Assembly (NCBI GenBank): GCA_015501585.1
Contig: JADNRY010000217.1
Location: 1-64,000, forward strand
Direction: 5' to 3'
Length of the DNA stretch: 64,000 bases
Source: Rhodocollybia butyracea
Lineage: Eukaryota; Basidiomycota; Agaricomycetes; Agaricales; Omphalotaceae
A program made the position numbers and the translations under genes. Below are positions 54,053 through 64,000 of the stretch, piece by piece; position 1 is the first letter of the stretch, and each line of letters starts with the position of its first letter. The notes below the pieces were generated by a model. The model saw only the letters and a program-made list of their open reading frames with translations, did no database searches and was not told the DNA's origin.

Positions 54053-54965
54053 GCGTCGGATGATTCCAGTGATGGCCTAATCAGACCATTCAATCCACCT
54101 ACATGACATCCATCGCCTGCTCTCTCCACGACTTCCACCGCGTCCAACTGAGAGCTCAAACATGCTCCATCTCAGCAGGATTTTCAACGGTCCAGACTAC
54201 AGGCAAGTCCGTAAACATATCTATAACAGGCAGCGGCACATCCGCTTCGGACCGTTTGGCTTATCATTACTCGGAATTTCATGAGTCGCACTCGAGCTCG
54301 TTCCTAACTATCAAAATAGAGCTTTCTTTTGTTGTTAAACATCGTTTCCTGAAAATGGAAGAACCAACTGAAAGATCTCTTTCTCGCGGATGGCAGCTAG
54401 TGCGCATTTTTGTTTTTACCCCTTTACGTGCACTGAAAATTAATCGCTTTGTAGACCAGTTGTGGTCAAGGTGGAATGCTAGTGTCAATTCCAGACCACA
54501 GACGGGTCCTGACGATTCTTCCTTCACCCGATGCAGAGAACTGCTATCAATCCAGACAGGGTATGAATAATTGCATTTCTATTCATCGCTGTAGCATCTA
54601 ACAACATCTATATATATATATAGGTTTTATCAATAGGAAGAGAAGGAGCAGGTCTGAGCAGGTACATACAAACTTGAATGACATACTTTCTGCCTACATA
54701 CTGTCCATGGCTGACGAAAAGTTTCACTACTCCGCTTTGTTTTGAATACTTAATGAGTTGTAGAAGATACTTGTTCCCGTTCTCCGCCGAGCGCTTATCG
54801 GACGACTAAATCGAGGCAATCCAACTTCCTAACTTGTTGTTTGTGAGATTCCATCTTTCCAGAGTGTGATAGAACTGGAAAAGTTCTATCACACTGAGTC
54901 ACAACGGCAACGCGGTGGAAGGATTTATAAAGTAAGTTGAAAATTTCTCATTCCTCTCACCGCTA
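54053..54965. other. 0.9 kb without a supported gene
   Basis: The plus frame 54103-54570 has no recognisable domain and may be worn downstream sequence of the Sld3-like relic. A TATATATATATA run is at 54608-54622. A 17-base inverted pair (GTGATAGAACTGGAAAAG against CTTTTCC/TTCTATCAC) forms a hairpin at 54865-54893 (AGTGTGATAGAACT, AGTTCTATCACACT). Confidence 0.4.
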
Positions 54966-55768
54966 TGCAGCCACCATGCAACAGCTCAGACACATCGAAG
55001 GACAACAAGTCCGACTGCGTCGTTGACGCGGCTACACCCAACTGCTCAAGTAAGTTGGCAGGTTAGTATGTCTTAGCCTTGAACCACTGACCGGTCTTGC
55101 TATCAGATACGTTGCCTCTGAGCTCCCTTCCATATACTCCAGCCACTGCCGCCACCTCCGTTGCATTTCCCGCCAACTATAGTTTTTCTTACACTGCGGG
55201 GGGTATTTATCAGGCTCTTGGTTCCGGTAAAGGGCGAACGTTCAGCTTTATTAAAAACTCGCCTCCAATTGACCCGCCGAATGTGGGATCCGATGGGTCA
55301 AGGTTGTACGTTATTTATTGGGGCTTAAACAATTTGGATATGGTGACCCGGAATGGGAAGGAAGTGAAGGATCCATTGGAGCAAAGGAGGCCACTGCTGG
55401 ATTGTCTGATGCTGTTTACAAGAGGTTCAATGGAGTTGAGCGGGGAGAAGCCGCTTATGAAGAATGTCGAATGACTGGGGTCCTCGCTGCGTTGAAGAAC
55501 AAGATGGATAATGAGAGATTCATTGTCATCAAGGGGGAGCGGCCTGGTGTCTACACTCGCCGGTATGCAATATTTCTTCTGCTGGGTTCTAGACTAAAAT
55601 GACTTTCTTTCTGACAGAACTGTTGTAAGCCGGGGGTTAAAATGGCATGGGGGTGAGATCATCCGTCTAATCGGGACGATAAACGAAGCGGAAGCCCTTT
55701 TTGAATTCCTGAAAGCTGAGGGCGTTGTTGAACCACTTCCTTCGGAGTTTTGGTGGGGTATAGCATAA
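54966..55768 (+). CDS. protein with two viroplasmin/RNase H1 N-terminal-like modules
   Basis: It starts MQPPCNSSDTSKDNKSDC, then a 57-base intron (about 55051-55107) and a linker (ATAATSVAFPANYSFSYTAG). Module 1: YVIYWG..., DAVYKRFNGVERGEAAYEEC, MTGVLAAL. Module 2: RFIVIKGERPGVYTRR, intron (about 55563-55618), TVVSRGLKWHGGEIIRLIGT, INEAEALFEFLKAEGVVEPL. The repeating pattern of a Y/F-V-x-x-x-G start, a P-G-V-Y-T loop and an EA-x-x-x-F/Y helix is that of the hybrid-binding N-terminal module of RNase H1 and of caulimovirus viroplasmin. Two modules in a row without RNase H is a known basidiomycete arrangement. A one- or two-base shift near 55318 (YWG to GLKQFGYG) is a pseudogene mark or an unrecognised splice. 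Confidence 0.45.
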
Positions 55769-56684
55769 ATGGTTGACCCAATCCCTGCCCAAATGTATCT
55801 ACGAACGATGAATATTTGTACCATAGTTCACTTCAACGCCTTTATCTTTTGTCGAACGATTTTTTATTTCGTAAATATCCCAGTACTGCCCGAATTCAAA
55901 TTCTAAGAAAAGATTTCTTTTCGTGTCACCTGTTTTTCATGTGATCCTTTCTGCTTTGACAATCTCTGTATGTTCGTCCCGGGTTCGTCCTCTGCTGCTA
56001 AGCTTTTATTTTTCTAACCAGCCAACCAAACAACCAACCAACAATTTTTCTGTTCCCGTCAGGCTCAGTGTAAACAGCAAACGGACTTTTGTCACATTCC
56101 CGACGCATTACGAAGTAAATTTTCCTTTCCCTCTATATATGAGCATGCTTATCTGTCTCTCTTATTAGAGCCTACTTCGTGTCCGACGAAAGTGAATCTG
56201 TGTGATTGCTTAATTAAATGGAAATTTGATTGTTATCGACAAAGAGGCATATCCTGGTCAAAAACGTTCGAGAGTATTCAGGCAGAGATGTGATTCCGTT
56301 CCCTGGTATGTACTGTTGCATGCATTCCATTTTAGGTTTTCTAATCATGTATAGCTAAGTGTAGAGCTAAGGATCCTCTGAGTGGTTTGATACCTGAGCT
56401 CGCCAGATGGCAATACCTCGTGCGCTATGTATGGCGATGCATTGTCTGAGTTTCAAGTCATCTGTCTGTATATATTTGAGACAATCGAAACAATTGTCGA
56501 TGCCGCCTAGCGCCACCAATCGTAGATGATCTCGTTCGGACTATAGCAGTAGTAAACGCAAGCCACAACTCCCTTCTTGCCCTTCACTTTTGTCTGCCAA
56601 CTGGACACTTTCTTTATATGGTTATATTAAGCCCTTTTTTTACATTCTGTCAGGACCTTCGCAACTTGAACCTGAACGCCCACT
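55769..56684. other. 0.9 kb intergenic
   Basis: No supported gene. The plus frame 55923-56168 has a short CAACCAACCAAACAACC-type simple repeat and no domain. The sequence before 56685 (TATATGG, pyrimidine-rich stretches) could be the kinase promoter. Confidence 0.35.
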
Positions 56685-58952
56685 ATGCCTCCCCTAACTC
56701 CGAGAAAACGTCTGCATGAGCCAGAGCCAGAGCCTGCTTCTACTCCAATCCACAATCGCGCAACGACAATGCATGGCGCCACATCGAGCCACTACGTTCT
56801 TGACCAAGCTCACCGGGTCGCAGAAAAGGAGATGAGGGATAAATATGAAAAAATAGATATGAGAAATTTCTTGGATTTGTTACCAGAGACCGAAGGTATG
56901 CCGGCGGTAAAGTACGATGCTCTGGTGAATATCGCCCAGATGAAAGCGGAAATGCAGCAGTATGCTCCGTTCGTACGTCGACTGTTTTTCGTGGAATCGT
57001 TGTGATATCTAATATTATGCAGATAACAGCTATGAAAGACTATCTTTCTCCGGAATGGGTGCTTATTAACACATCTAATCACTGTGACGCCTCCTCATTT
57101 TCGGCGAAATACTTTTCTTTGTCTGCGATTAAGCCGGATATTGGCTTGTACGAGGCGTCGAAATACAACCCGGATTCCACGACTAACTCTGCCTCTGTGG
57201 AACTCTTTGGGGAGTTCAAAGTCAAAAAGCACGACGATCCTTTTCCTCCTGCCAAAACTCTTCCTGAGAGTGCTAAGGATACCCGTGGCCAAATTACCCT
57301 CTATCTCAATGCTATTCAGGCTGCGCAGCAAAGGACCCGTGTATTCCTGTTCTTTATACTCGGAGACCAGTGTCGTCTTTTTTGCCATTCACGCGCAGGC
57401 ACGCAGTACACAGATCCATTTAATCATACTACCATGCCTTACCTTCACGAGTTCCTTTGGCGTCTGACTCACAGCAGCCCCGCTGATCGTGGCCATGATG
57501 TGACCATGGAACCTGTTCTTCCCTGCGATCCAATTTACGAAGAAGTCTCTCAGGTCTTGATGGCAGGCTTGCGAGGGAATCCGAACTTTAAAAGCCTTGC
57601 ATAAACGCTTTTACGGGGAGGTGGATGTGGTTTATAGAGTAGTTGTCAACCTGTGTACCCTCTATGTCTACCAACCCTTCACTACCACACACTTGTACCC
57701 CGTAGGACAAGGCACACGCTGCTTTGTAGCATTTGACCATGAGAACCGGCGCCTCGTGCTTCTGAAAGACTTCTGGAGGAATTGGAAATATGACTCCGAA
57801 TACGAAACCTACAAGGCTCTGGAGTGCAAAGGGCTTTCTCATGTCCCTCATGCCCTGGCAGGAGAAGACATAGCTGGCTGTTTTCAGCAGACCAAAGTTC
57901 TCGGAATCAAACTTGTCCACTTCCGTCTAGTGCTTGACGTTGTTGGGGAGCCATTCACCAAGTGTATATCAACGCATCAGTTTGCGCAGATTATTTCTGA
58001 TGCACTCCAAGGTACAGTGAACCACCCCCTATCTTAGAACATATGTGTTAAATAATGACTATAGCTCATTACGAAGCATACCGCAAAGCGGGTGTGCTCC
58101 ACAGAGATATTTCCTCCGGGAACATCATCTTCTTCAAAAGTCGTGGGGACCTTATTGACTGGGAACGTTCGATAAAAGTCACTGGGATACCCCCGGCGGC
58201 GAGAACAACGGAAAGAACTGTGAGTTACCCTTCTTCTCCCTCTGTTTGAAGATCCTCAATATCCTGTCAGGGCACATGGCAATTCATGTCCATTAAACTT
58301 TTAGAGGACCCAGATTCCCCCCACCAAGTTCGTGATGACCTCGAGTCGTTCTTTTATGTCATGTTGTTCATGGCCAACCGCTATGCATCCGCTCCCTTGA
58401 CTTCGATTCACATGCGGGCCTACCGAAACAATAAGTTCTCGTGGACTGGGGCTCTCAATGCCTTCAGAGAAGGAGCTACCGGCAAGAGAGACACCATCGG
58501 CCCCGGACGCATTCTTTGGGGCTGGAACACACTGCATTTCCAGAAACTCATAAATGAAATAGTCATTGCTGTTTGCGTCCTATATTGCCCCCCGGAAGAC
58601 TTAAACGTCATGTTCAGTCCCGAGCTCCTCACTGCCGAGCGAAATTTGGAAAATGATTACTTGCTTTAGCAACGCTTTGAGGGATGAGTCATGGAGGGCG
58701 ACTTCTCCTGACTGGACTGAGCAGGAGATGGCTACCCAGTTTCAGAGTACCGAGGTTATATGCAAGAAGTTGAAGATCGGTGCAGAATATGAGCAGTTTG
58801 TTACCACCAGAACAGAGTACTATGACATTGACTCCAAGGAAGACTCCAAGGAAGCTAGTGGTCGCGCTGCATGCAAGGGGGAGTACCAGATGCTTGCTCC
58901 TGCCTTTGGTGAAGCCCAGATCCCTGGGGATAATAACGATTTGGGTGGATGA
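56685..58952 (+). pseudogene. FunK1-type fungal protein kinase, frameshifted
   Basis: It starts MPPLTPRKRLHEPEPEPAST. After an intron (56970-57021) come WVLINTSNHCDASSFSAKYF, GQITLYLNAIQAAQQRTRVF and ILGDQCRLFCHSRAG, the conserved N-terminal half of FunK1. The kinase half has RRLVLLKDFWRNW (ATP-site Lys), VLHRDISSGNIIF (catalytic loop HRD), DLIDWERS (metal-binding Asp in DLID) and DDLESFFYVMLFM. It ends SWRATSPDWTEQEMATQF, LKIGAEYEQFV. Introns lie at 58012-58063 and 58220-58270. Lesions: TAA at 57602-57604 with a frame change, and another frame change near 58660. The catalytic residues are present. If the two breaks are sequencing errors the gene would be complete. The family is strongly expanded in Agaricomycetes and its substrates are unknown. 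Confidence 0.8.
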
Positions 58953-59359
58953 AGAAGGATAGTGGGGAATGATCAGTGGTGTCGATGCTTACTGTGACTT
59001 CAGCCTCCCGCTTTATCGTTCTGGAGATTATCTACATCTCCTACCACTTGCGCTTCTCTTTTGCCTTTGTTTTTGAAAGTCCTTCATTTTAATTGTTTGC
59101 ATTTTCTGTTCAATAAATCGGAGAGACAACAGTTATATCATCTAGTTCTACTTTTTCTCTGATATTTCGGATTCGTGTCCTAGTACTATATATTCTGCAG
59201 CTTAAACAAAGGACTTAGATGATACTATCCAGACCATTGTGAGATATCCGTGTTGGAAGATGACCTCTCGATTTACGATTTACGATTTACGATTTACGAT
59301 TTACGATTTACGATTTACGATTTATGATTTACGATTCACGTTCATTTTCCGGCAAAATT
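58953..59359. repeat. intergenic, with a heptamer microsatellite at 59269-59338
   Basis: (ACGATTT) is repeated about nine times, with one ATGATTT and one ACGATTC variant. A poly(A) signal-like AATAAA (59112) follows the kinase. No gene was found. Confidence 0.7.
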
Positions 59360-59683
59360 CCGGCAATAATTAACGCCGCTAGATGAGTCATTTTAAGCAA
59401 TGTCTGTATCTACGACAAGGTGAGTTCTCAGAGTTTCCTCCTCAGTGCTCAAACCTGAAAGCAAATAGAACAATGTATCAAAATTTGCCTTCATTTTCCC
59501 GACTCGCGAAATCTCACAAAACCGGCAATAATTAACGCCGCTAGATGAGTCATTTTAAGCAATGTCTGTATCTACGACAAGGTGAGTTCTCAGAGTTTCC
59601 TCCTCAGTGCTCAAACCTGAAAGCAAATAGAACAATGTATCAAAATTTGCCTTCATTTTCCCGACTCGCGAAATCTCACAAAA
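59360..59683 (+). repeat. perfect tandem duplication, 162-bp unit
   Basis: 59360-59521 and 59522-59683 are identical as far as I can read, starting CCGGCAATAATTAACGCCGC and ending AAATCTCACAAAA. Each unit contains CAAGGTGAGTT, a good intron donor. It lies just upstream of the protease gene, so it duplicates a possible promoter or first exon. It is either very recent or an assembly artefact. Confidence 0.85.
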
Positions 59684-59699
59684 ATTGTCTGCCTGCCAA

Positions 59700-61108
59700 C
59701 TTCGAACCGTTTGGACCCAGCCGAAGTTGTACACTACCAGTCCTTCGAGATATAGTCAATATCATAAAAGACTGCAAGACTTTTTTTCCATCTCTCCCTT
59801 CAGCAACTCTTCAATCTGACAACTATCGACCAACTTGATGCTCTTGTCGACTCGACTTTTACAATACCGTCCGCATCCAATAGTTGATTCTACCCAGACT
59901 CAACATTTCAAATGACCCAACTACACGAAACCATCAGGATTCTTGCCACGGCGACCCGCGTTGAGGCCTCCCTTAATCGTCGCCTAAAGTACCACCACAC
60001 CATCCCTTCTGATAACACTGCTCTACGCGCCCTTTGTAATTTGAAGACTCTGCGCGGGTGTATTAGTAGGAAAAGGATAGCCATAGAAAATGCTTTGTGG
60101 AAAGGCCTCGATGAATATCCGGAGGAGACAGAGGCCAGGCTAAGAGTTTTGCTGGACTTGGTATGTGACATGCTGTTTCTCTCATCCCTCGTCTCAATCG
60201 TCCTAGTCATCCTACAGCCCTGAAATAATCACCTCCAAGTTTAGCCACGTTCAGCTCTCCGACTTTCGGACGCTTGGCGTTAACCGTTGGATCAATGACG
60301 AAGTTGTCAGCTATTTTGTCGGCAAGTGGTGCACTGAATCTGGCACTACTCTTGGGCTCTCCTCATTTTTCGCTTCTAAGTGCCTTTTTATGTCAAATGA
60401 CTTTGTTCCCCCGGAGGATGGAATCCTGACACAAACGGACGAGGAAATGATCTCTAAGTGGTGTCGTAAAGCCATAGTAAGTGCTTTTTGTCCCAGGTGT
60501 TTGTATGAACTCTCAGTGTTTTCTGTAGCTATCGCAGGAGCTCAGGGACTGGGATAGTGTCTTCATTCCTGTCAACGATAAGCACCATTGGTACTCTGCA
60601 CGTATCGATTTCCTTGACCAGCGAATCAATATCTATGACAGTTGGAAGCCTACATGTGTTAACAATCGAAAAAAACCACCGCTCCTTAGGAAGAACGCTA
60701 AGTTGATGATGGTACGTTTTCATTCCATTCATACTACTACTCTCAAATGTTCAAGTGAACCATTAGCTTTTATTATGGGTTACAGAAGTCTTAGGTAGTA
60801 TTCGAGGCCAAGACATCAACCTCAAAAATAATGTGGACTGTGGGTGGATATTCGATCCCCACTTCGAGGTTTGTCTTAGACTTGCATCATAATTTCTGCC
60901 CGCATTCATCAATTCTCAGGTTCATTTCCAGCCTAACGGGTACGATTGTGGGGTTCACTTATTGTGGCATCTTCGACACATTTTGGAATTTCGCCAGGTC
61001 AATCTTGGGGACAATTGTCAGCCAAATCATCTCAAATTCACAGATAATATGGTAGGCAAACGTTTGAGGCTGGCACATGAGATGCTCTCAGATGCTGGTC
61101 TATCCTAG
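59700..61108 (+). CDS. Ulp1-like (C48) cysteine protease, multi-exon, close to intact
   Basis: Exons 59912 to about 60162, 60216-60477, 60530-60711, 60772-60868 and about 60920-61108 join in frame through GT-AG introns (SSYSPEIITSKFSHV; LSQELRDWDSVFIPVNDKHH; LLLWVTEVLGSIRGQD; VHFQPNGYDCGVHLLWHLRH). The C48 features are all present: WINDEVVSYFV substrate groove, catalytic His in HHWYSA, Asp in NIYDSWK, Gln in FQPNG and Cys in YDCGVHLLW. Such enzymes process SUMO or related modifiers. The reading is open upstream in the same frame (LVDSTFTIPSASNS), but a TGA at 59885-59887 separates it from MTQLHETI at 59912. The paralogue at 49.2 kb is continuous there, so either translation starts at 59912 or the N-terminus is cut by a nonsense change. 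Ends LSDAGLS. Confidence 0.75.
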
Positions 61109-61308
61109 CAAGTACATATCTGTATATATGGCTGTACGGTGTTGCGTAAAAATAATCAAAGTGTATGTCTTGTGCAATAGATAGTAGCTGGCTTTTCACT
61201 TCGGTTTATCTTGAGAGTGTCGCACTTCTCACAACGTTTAGCTCACATTTTGATAATATGATGTTTGTCATGATACATAATCAAAGGTATACTTATGAAG
61301 ATCCCACT

Positions 61309-61485
61309 TCCCTGGGGCTTCTCGGGGCTTCTCTACGACTTCCCTGGGCCTTCTTGGGGCTTCTCTACGACTTCCCTGGGACTTCTTGGGGCTTCTCTAC
61401 GACTTCCCTGGGACTTCTTGGGGCTTCTCTACGACTTCCCTGGGACTTCTCGGGGCTTCTCTACAGCTTCTCTACAACTTTCCTA
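61309..61485 (+). repeat. 31-32-bp minisatellite, about five units
   Basis: The unit CTTCCCTGGGACTTCTTGGG + GCTTCTCTACGA is repeated five times with single-base variants, then decays into CTTCTCTACAGCTTCTCTAC. The three open frames across it are products of the repeat. Confidence 0.85.
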
Positions 61486-62800
61486 GGGCTTCCCTGGGAG
61501 ACATAGATGACCTAATGTACATAGGATATCTGGAGAGACTAAAGAACCACAGCAACATGAGGCCCACTTAAAGCAAACCCTACACTTCCTACAGGCACTT
61601 CAAAGATATAATAAAGAGACATAGGAATTGACCTCAAAACCTAGGGTGCCAAAGTAACTTGGGCACCTTGGATAGCCTCTGCACCATGAGGTGAACCTTG
61701 GAAAGCCTAGGTCAGAAGTGTTTTTCCTGATGGGGTAGAGATGGGTAAAGCCCTGGGTCAACAACCCGATGGAGTCTCATTCCATAAAACTAGGTACTTA
61801 TATACCATACAACTGTATACTACACTATATAAGGGAATTGACTTGCTATAAGTCCAGGCAAGTCATTATGAGTCATTTAGAATCATTGCACAGTCATGCA
61901 CAGTCAATGACTCAATGCACAGTAACTATGTACTACAAATGAGTCAATGCAATATTGACACATTATGACTCCAGTCCATATGAGTCAGTTCAGGTTTGTA
62001 CACGGAGGCACTTGCAAATATTCCAGTCCAAATTCCTACAATATACTCTTAATCCCCGCAGGATATCAGGATTCAGTCATCCAGCTCCACTGTAAAATTA
62101 TGCTTAATGCTGCTGCGCAGCAATCCCTGACTACAAGCCAGATCAATGTCTAGGCTGACACTCCCTGTGTCTATGTTACTCACATTAAATTCACCATTGC
62201 CAGCTTTATATTTCATCTTTGCTTTCAATTAGGAGGTGAGGTGCTTCTGTTGTAGTTGTTGGGCTGCTGATCACACACTGATATGAAGGCCAAGTAACAT
62301 AGAACTGGCAGTATTGTGGAGGAGTATGGGAGTCTGCTGATAGACTCGGAGGTTGTCAGTCGAGCCTGGGAAAGCAGTCTAACTGTAAAAGAAAGAAGAC
62401 GACATGTCCACAGACTGCGAAGCCTTATCAAGTAGCGAGTAAAGAAGATAAGATAAGAATACATTTAACTTTGATTAAGTATATGTGCACTGTTGCTACA
62501 CTGTAGACAACAGCGGACGCCTGAAAGACTGGCTCGTTGGCCTCTGAGAGATGACAGTTCCGGACAAAGGGGGAAAAGTGTTGATTTCTACTTGACAGTC
62601 TACTTTATACAAACTTTATATGACAGCAAAGTAACTACATAATATAAGCAAACAAAGAAAAGAAGTATAATGACAATGTGATGGAAAAGAAAGTTTATTA
62701 TCCTTGAGTTGGTCCAATCCGTTCCCTGAAATCCTCAATCGGCAAACAGGATCAGGATACCGCTTGGCATGATCCTCCGACACCAGCTAACAGAGGGGAC
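61486..62800. other. 1.3 kb without a gene
   Basis: TTTTTCCTGATG at 61725-61736 matches the terminus of the foldback element at 46.4 kb. The preceding CCTAGG/CCTTGG-rich stretch (61630-61720) resembles its interior, so the minisatellite and this end may belong to a related element. Further right the sequence has GAGTCA/GCACAGTCA words (61860-61990) but no coding frame. Confidence 0.4.
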
Positions 62801-62942
62801 TGTAAGCCTGCCGTGGCTTACCACACTTAAACCGCCAAGATGTGCTTATATACAATCCAGAGGCTGAACACATAGTGTGTGTTTATACTGCCGTTTTGGC
62901 GTAACGGTCAAAGCTGCTGGATTGTGACAAAGACCCACTTAC
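62801..62942. mobile_element. short TG..CA element, second copy (solo LTR or similar)
   Basis: This 142-bp copy is nearly identical to the insert at 25405-25547 (two substitutions seen: CACTTAAACC for CACTTGAACC and ATAGTGTGTG for ATAGTTTGTG), including the TGTAAGCCTGCC start and CCCACTTAC end. The flanks GGGGAC and GGGGAG suggest a target duplication of about five bases with a worn right edge. Confidence 0.8.
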
Positions 62943-63302
62943 GGGGAGTAGCCTGTCCAATACTTGCTCAAGGTATTGTGATGTCGGTGGCGGTCCGGAT
63001 CCTGCTACCAATCGAGTGTGCGCAAAGTAACTTGTGCACATACTTGCATCAGCAGTTTCACAACGCTATGGGGGGTGTAGGGCACTTTTTTCCCATACTA
63101 ATTCCACAGAGCTCCCACATCCCCATGGGTCCCACACTCATCCACATCCACCACAACTCTAAGGGGACATCTGATGCGAGTTCAGATGAAAACTTTATAG
63201 CATTAATAAAGAGCGACTCAAGATGAAAGACTGCATTTGTGCTAGACTTACTATATATATGTGAATGACCAAGTGAATGAGCTATGATCATTCAAACAAA
63301 AC

Positions 63303-63739
63303 ATGTTAAACAACAACTATTAGAGGTTGATCGATAAGGCAGACAGTGTACTCTACACTGTTAGTTGGCTCTGGTCACACAGACACAGAGGAGACGAAGG
63401 TCCAGACACAGACACAAACAGAGAAAACACAACTTGATATTTCACAAGTACATACAGTCTTAAATACGAGTCCAGCGAGTTAATAATAAGTACAACGCGT
63501 GAAGCGTTCACAGACAGAGTGAGAGTAATAAGACGAGAGTGGAATGGAGCACAAGGTAAGTAAGTAAGAATAGACGAGAGCACGATAATAAAGCAATGGC
63601 GAGTGGGCAGGATAAAGATAGTACAACTAGTTCACATACCAGTAGTTACAGCGAGAGAGAACGTTCCATAGATAGTAACGAAGTGAGAAGACTGTTCCAT
63701 AGTAAGTATAATGAAGTTGATAGATGACGAAGTCCAACA
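63303..63739 (-). mobile_element. 3' LTR of a second Copia element (left limit uncertain)
   Basis: A purine tract (GAGGAGGAGTG on the minus strand) after the polymerase stop is followed by TGTTGGACTTCGTCATC, an LTR start. A possible LTR end, TTTAACA, lies at 63303, giving about 437 bp. The other LTR is outside the window, so the limits cannot be confirmed. It is a different family from the 22.4-27.7 kb element. Confidence 0.55.
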
Positions 63740-63746
63740 CTCCTCC

Positions 63747-64000
63747 TCAAACCTTTGCAAGTCCCATAGACGATGCGAAGTGTTTGGCTTTTGCTGAAGT
63801 CAAAGCCTTGGTGAAAATGTCTGCCGTCATGTCCTCGGTTGGACAGTAAGTAAGTCGAATGTTACCTTCTTCAATAGCATACCGAATGAAATGATACCAT
63901 ATGTCAATGTGTTTGGTCCGTGCATGAAACCTGTCATCTTTCGCTAAAGCAATGGCTGATTGGTTGTCCGAGTGAAGTGTGATAGGTCCGGCGATTGGAG
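63747..64000 (-). CDS. Copia polyprotein, RNase H C-terminus, runs off the right edge
   Basis: The minus-strand reading is open from the edge: ITLHSDNQSAIALAKDDRFH, ARTKHIDIWYHFIRYAIEEG, RLTYCPTEDMTADIFTKALT and then SSMGLAKV stop (TGA at 63747-63749). This is the conserved end of Ty1/copia RNase H (DNQSAI with its Asp, KHIDIRYHFIR, DxxADxxTK). No lesion is visible in this part, so the element may be intact beyond the window. Confidence 0.8.
   Translation of the reverse strand, partial: PIAGPITLHSDNQSAIALAKDDRFHARTKHIDIWYHFIRYAIEEGNIRLTYCPTEDMTADIFTKALTSAKAKHFASSMGLAKV

Noticed and set aside
59269..59338. Possible telomere-like repeat (TTTACGA heptamer)
   Set aside because: Basidiomycete telomeres are normally TTAGGG; the array is short, internal and flanked by genes.
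1..64000. CRISPR arrays, bacterial operons, riboswitches or ribosome binding sites
   Set aside because: The introns, gene families and element types are eukaryotic; the regular repeats seen are minisatellites and transposon arrays.

Overview
The window looks like repeat-rich DNA from a mushroom-forming basidiomycete (Agaricomycetes). The evidence is short GT-AG introns of about 45-70 bases, plus gene families typical of that group: Helitron helicase, KDZ and Plavaka DNA transposases, a FunK1 kinase, expanded Ulp1-like proteases and a TET/JBP-associated protein. There is no bacterial gene organisation. All calls come from reading the sequence; family names are recognised from memory and no database was searched.

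Layout, left to right. 1-6.1 kb: a decayed Helitron Rep/helicase gene on the minus strand with many frameshifts, running off the left edge. 7.4-12 kb: a 131-bp palindrome, a solo LTR, a phytase-like pseudogene, a decayed cysteine-rich gene and a miniature LTR element (TRIM). 13.0-14.6 kb: a spliced gene resembling the N-terminal part of the TET/JBP-associated family, cut off before its catalytic core and followed by minisatellites. 16.3-19.6 kb: a dispersed repeat and a 2.0-kb hAT-like element with an 8-bp target duplication. 20.7-22.0 kb: an alpha/beta-hydrolase pseudogene without its nucleophile serine. 22.1-29.7 kb: a nest in which a LINE-type RNase H gene was hit by a 750-bp inverted-repeat element and, near its stop codon, by a Copia retrotransposon that itself holds two younger insertions. 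30.8-40.1 kb: a KDZ transposon-like unit (SAP-like protein gene plus KDZ transposase) whose first gene is split by a 4.77-kb inverted-repeat element. 40-43 kb: dispersed and satellite repeats and a MITE. 44.4-47.2 kb: a 3'-truncated Plavaka transposase with a 373-bp foldback element. 49-61 kb: the most host-like stretch, with two Ulp1-type protease paralogues (one decayed), a coiled-coil ORF, an Sld3-like relic, a protein with two viroplasmin/RNase H1-N-like modules, a frameshifted FunK1 kinase and a largely intact Ulp1-like protease. 61-64 kb: a minisatellite, a second copy of the short TG..CA element, and the 3' end of another Copia element running off the right edge.

The region is mainly a record of nested insertions. 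Several insertion sites can be read exactly, because removing the insert and one target duplication restores the frame of the interrupted gene. Several decayed genes also carry TGA or TAA where a CGA or CAA codon is expected, which fits cytosine deamination. The best candidates for something new are the interrupted KDZ unit with its 51-base poly-C tract, the truncated TET/JBP-associated gene, and the families of short elements that recur across the window.
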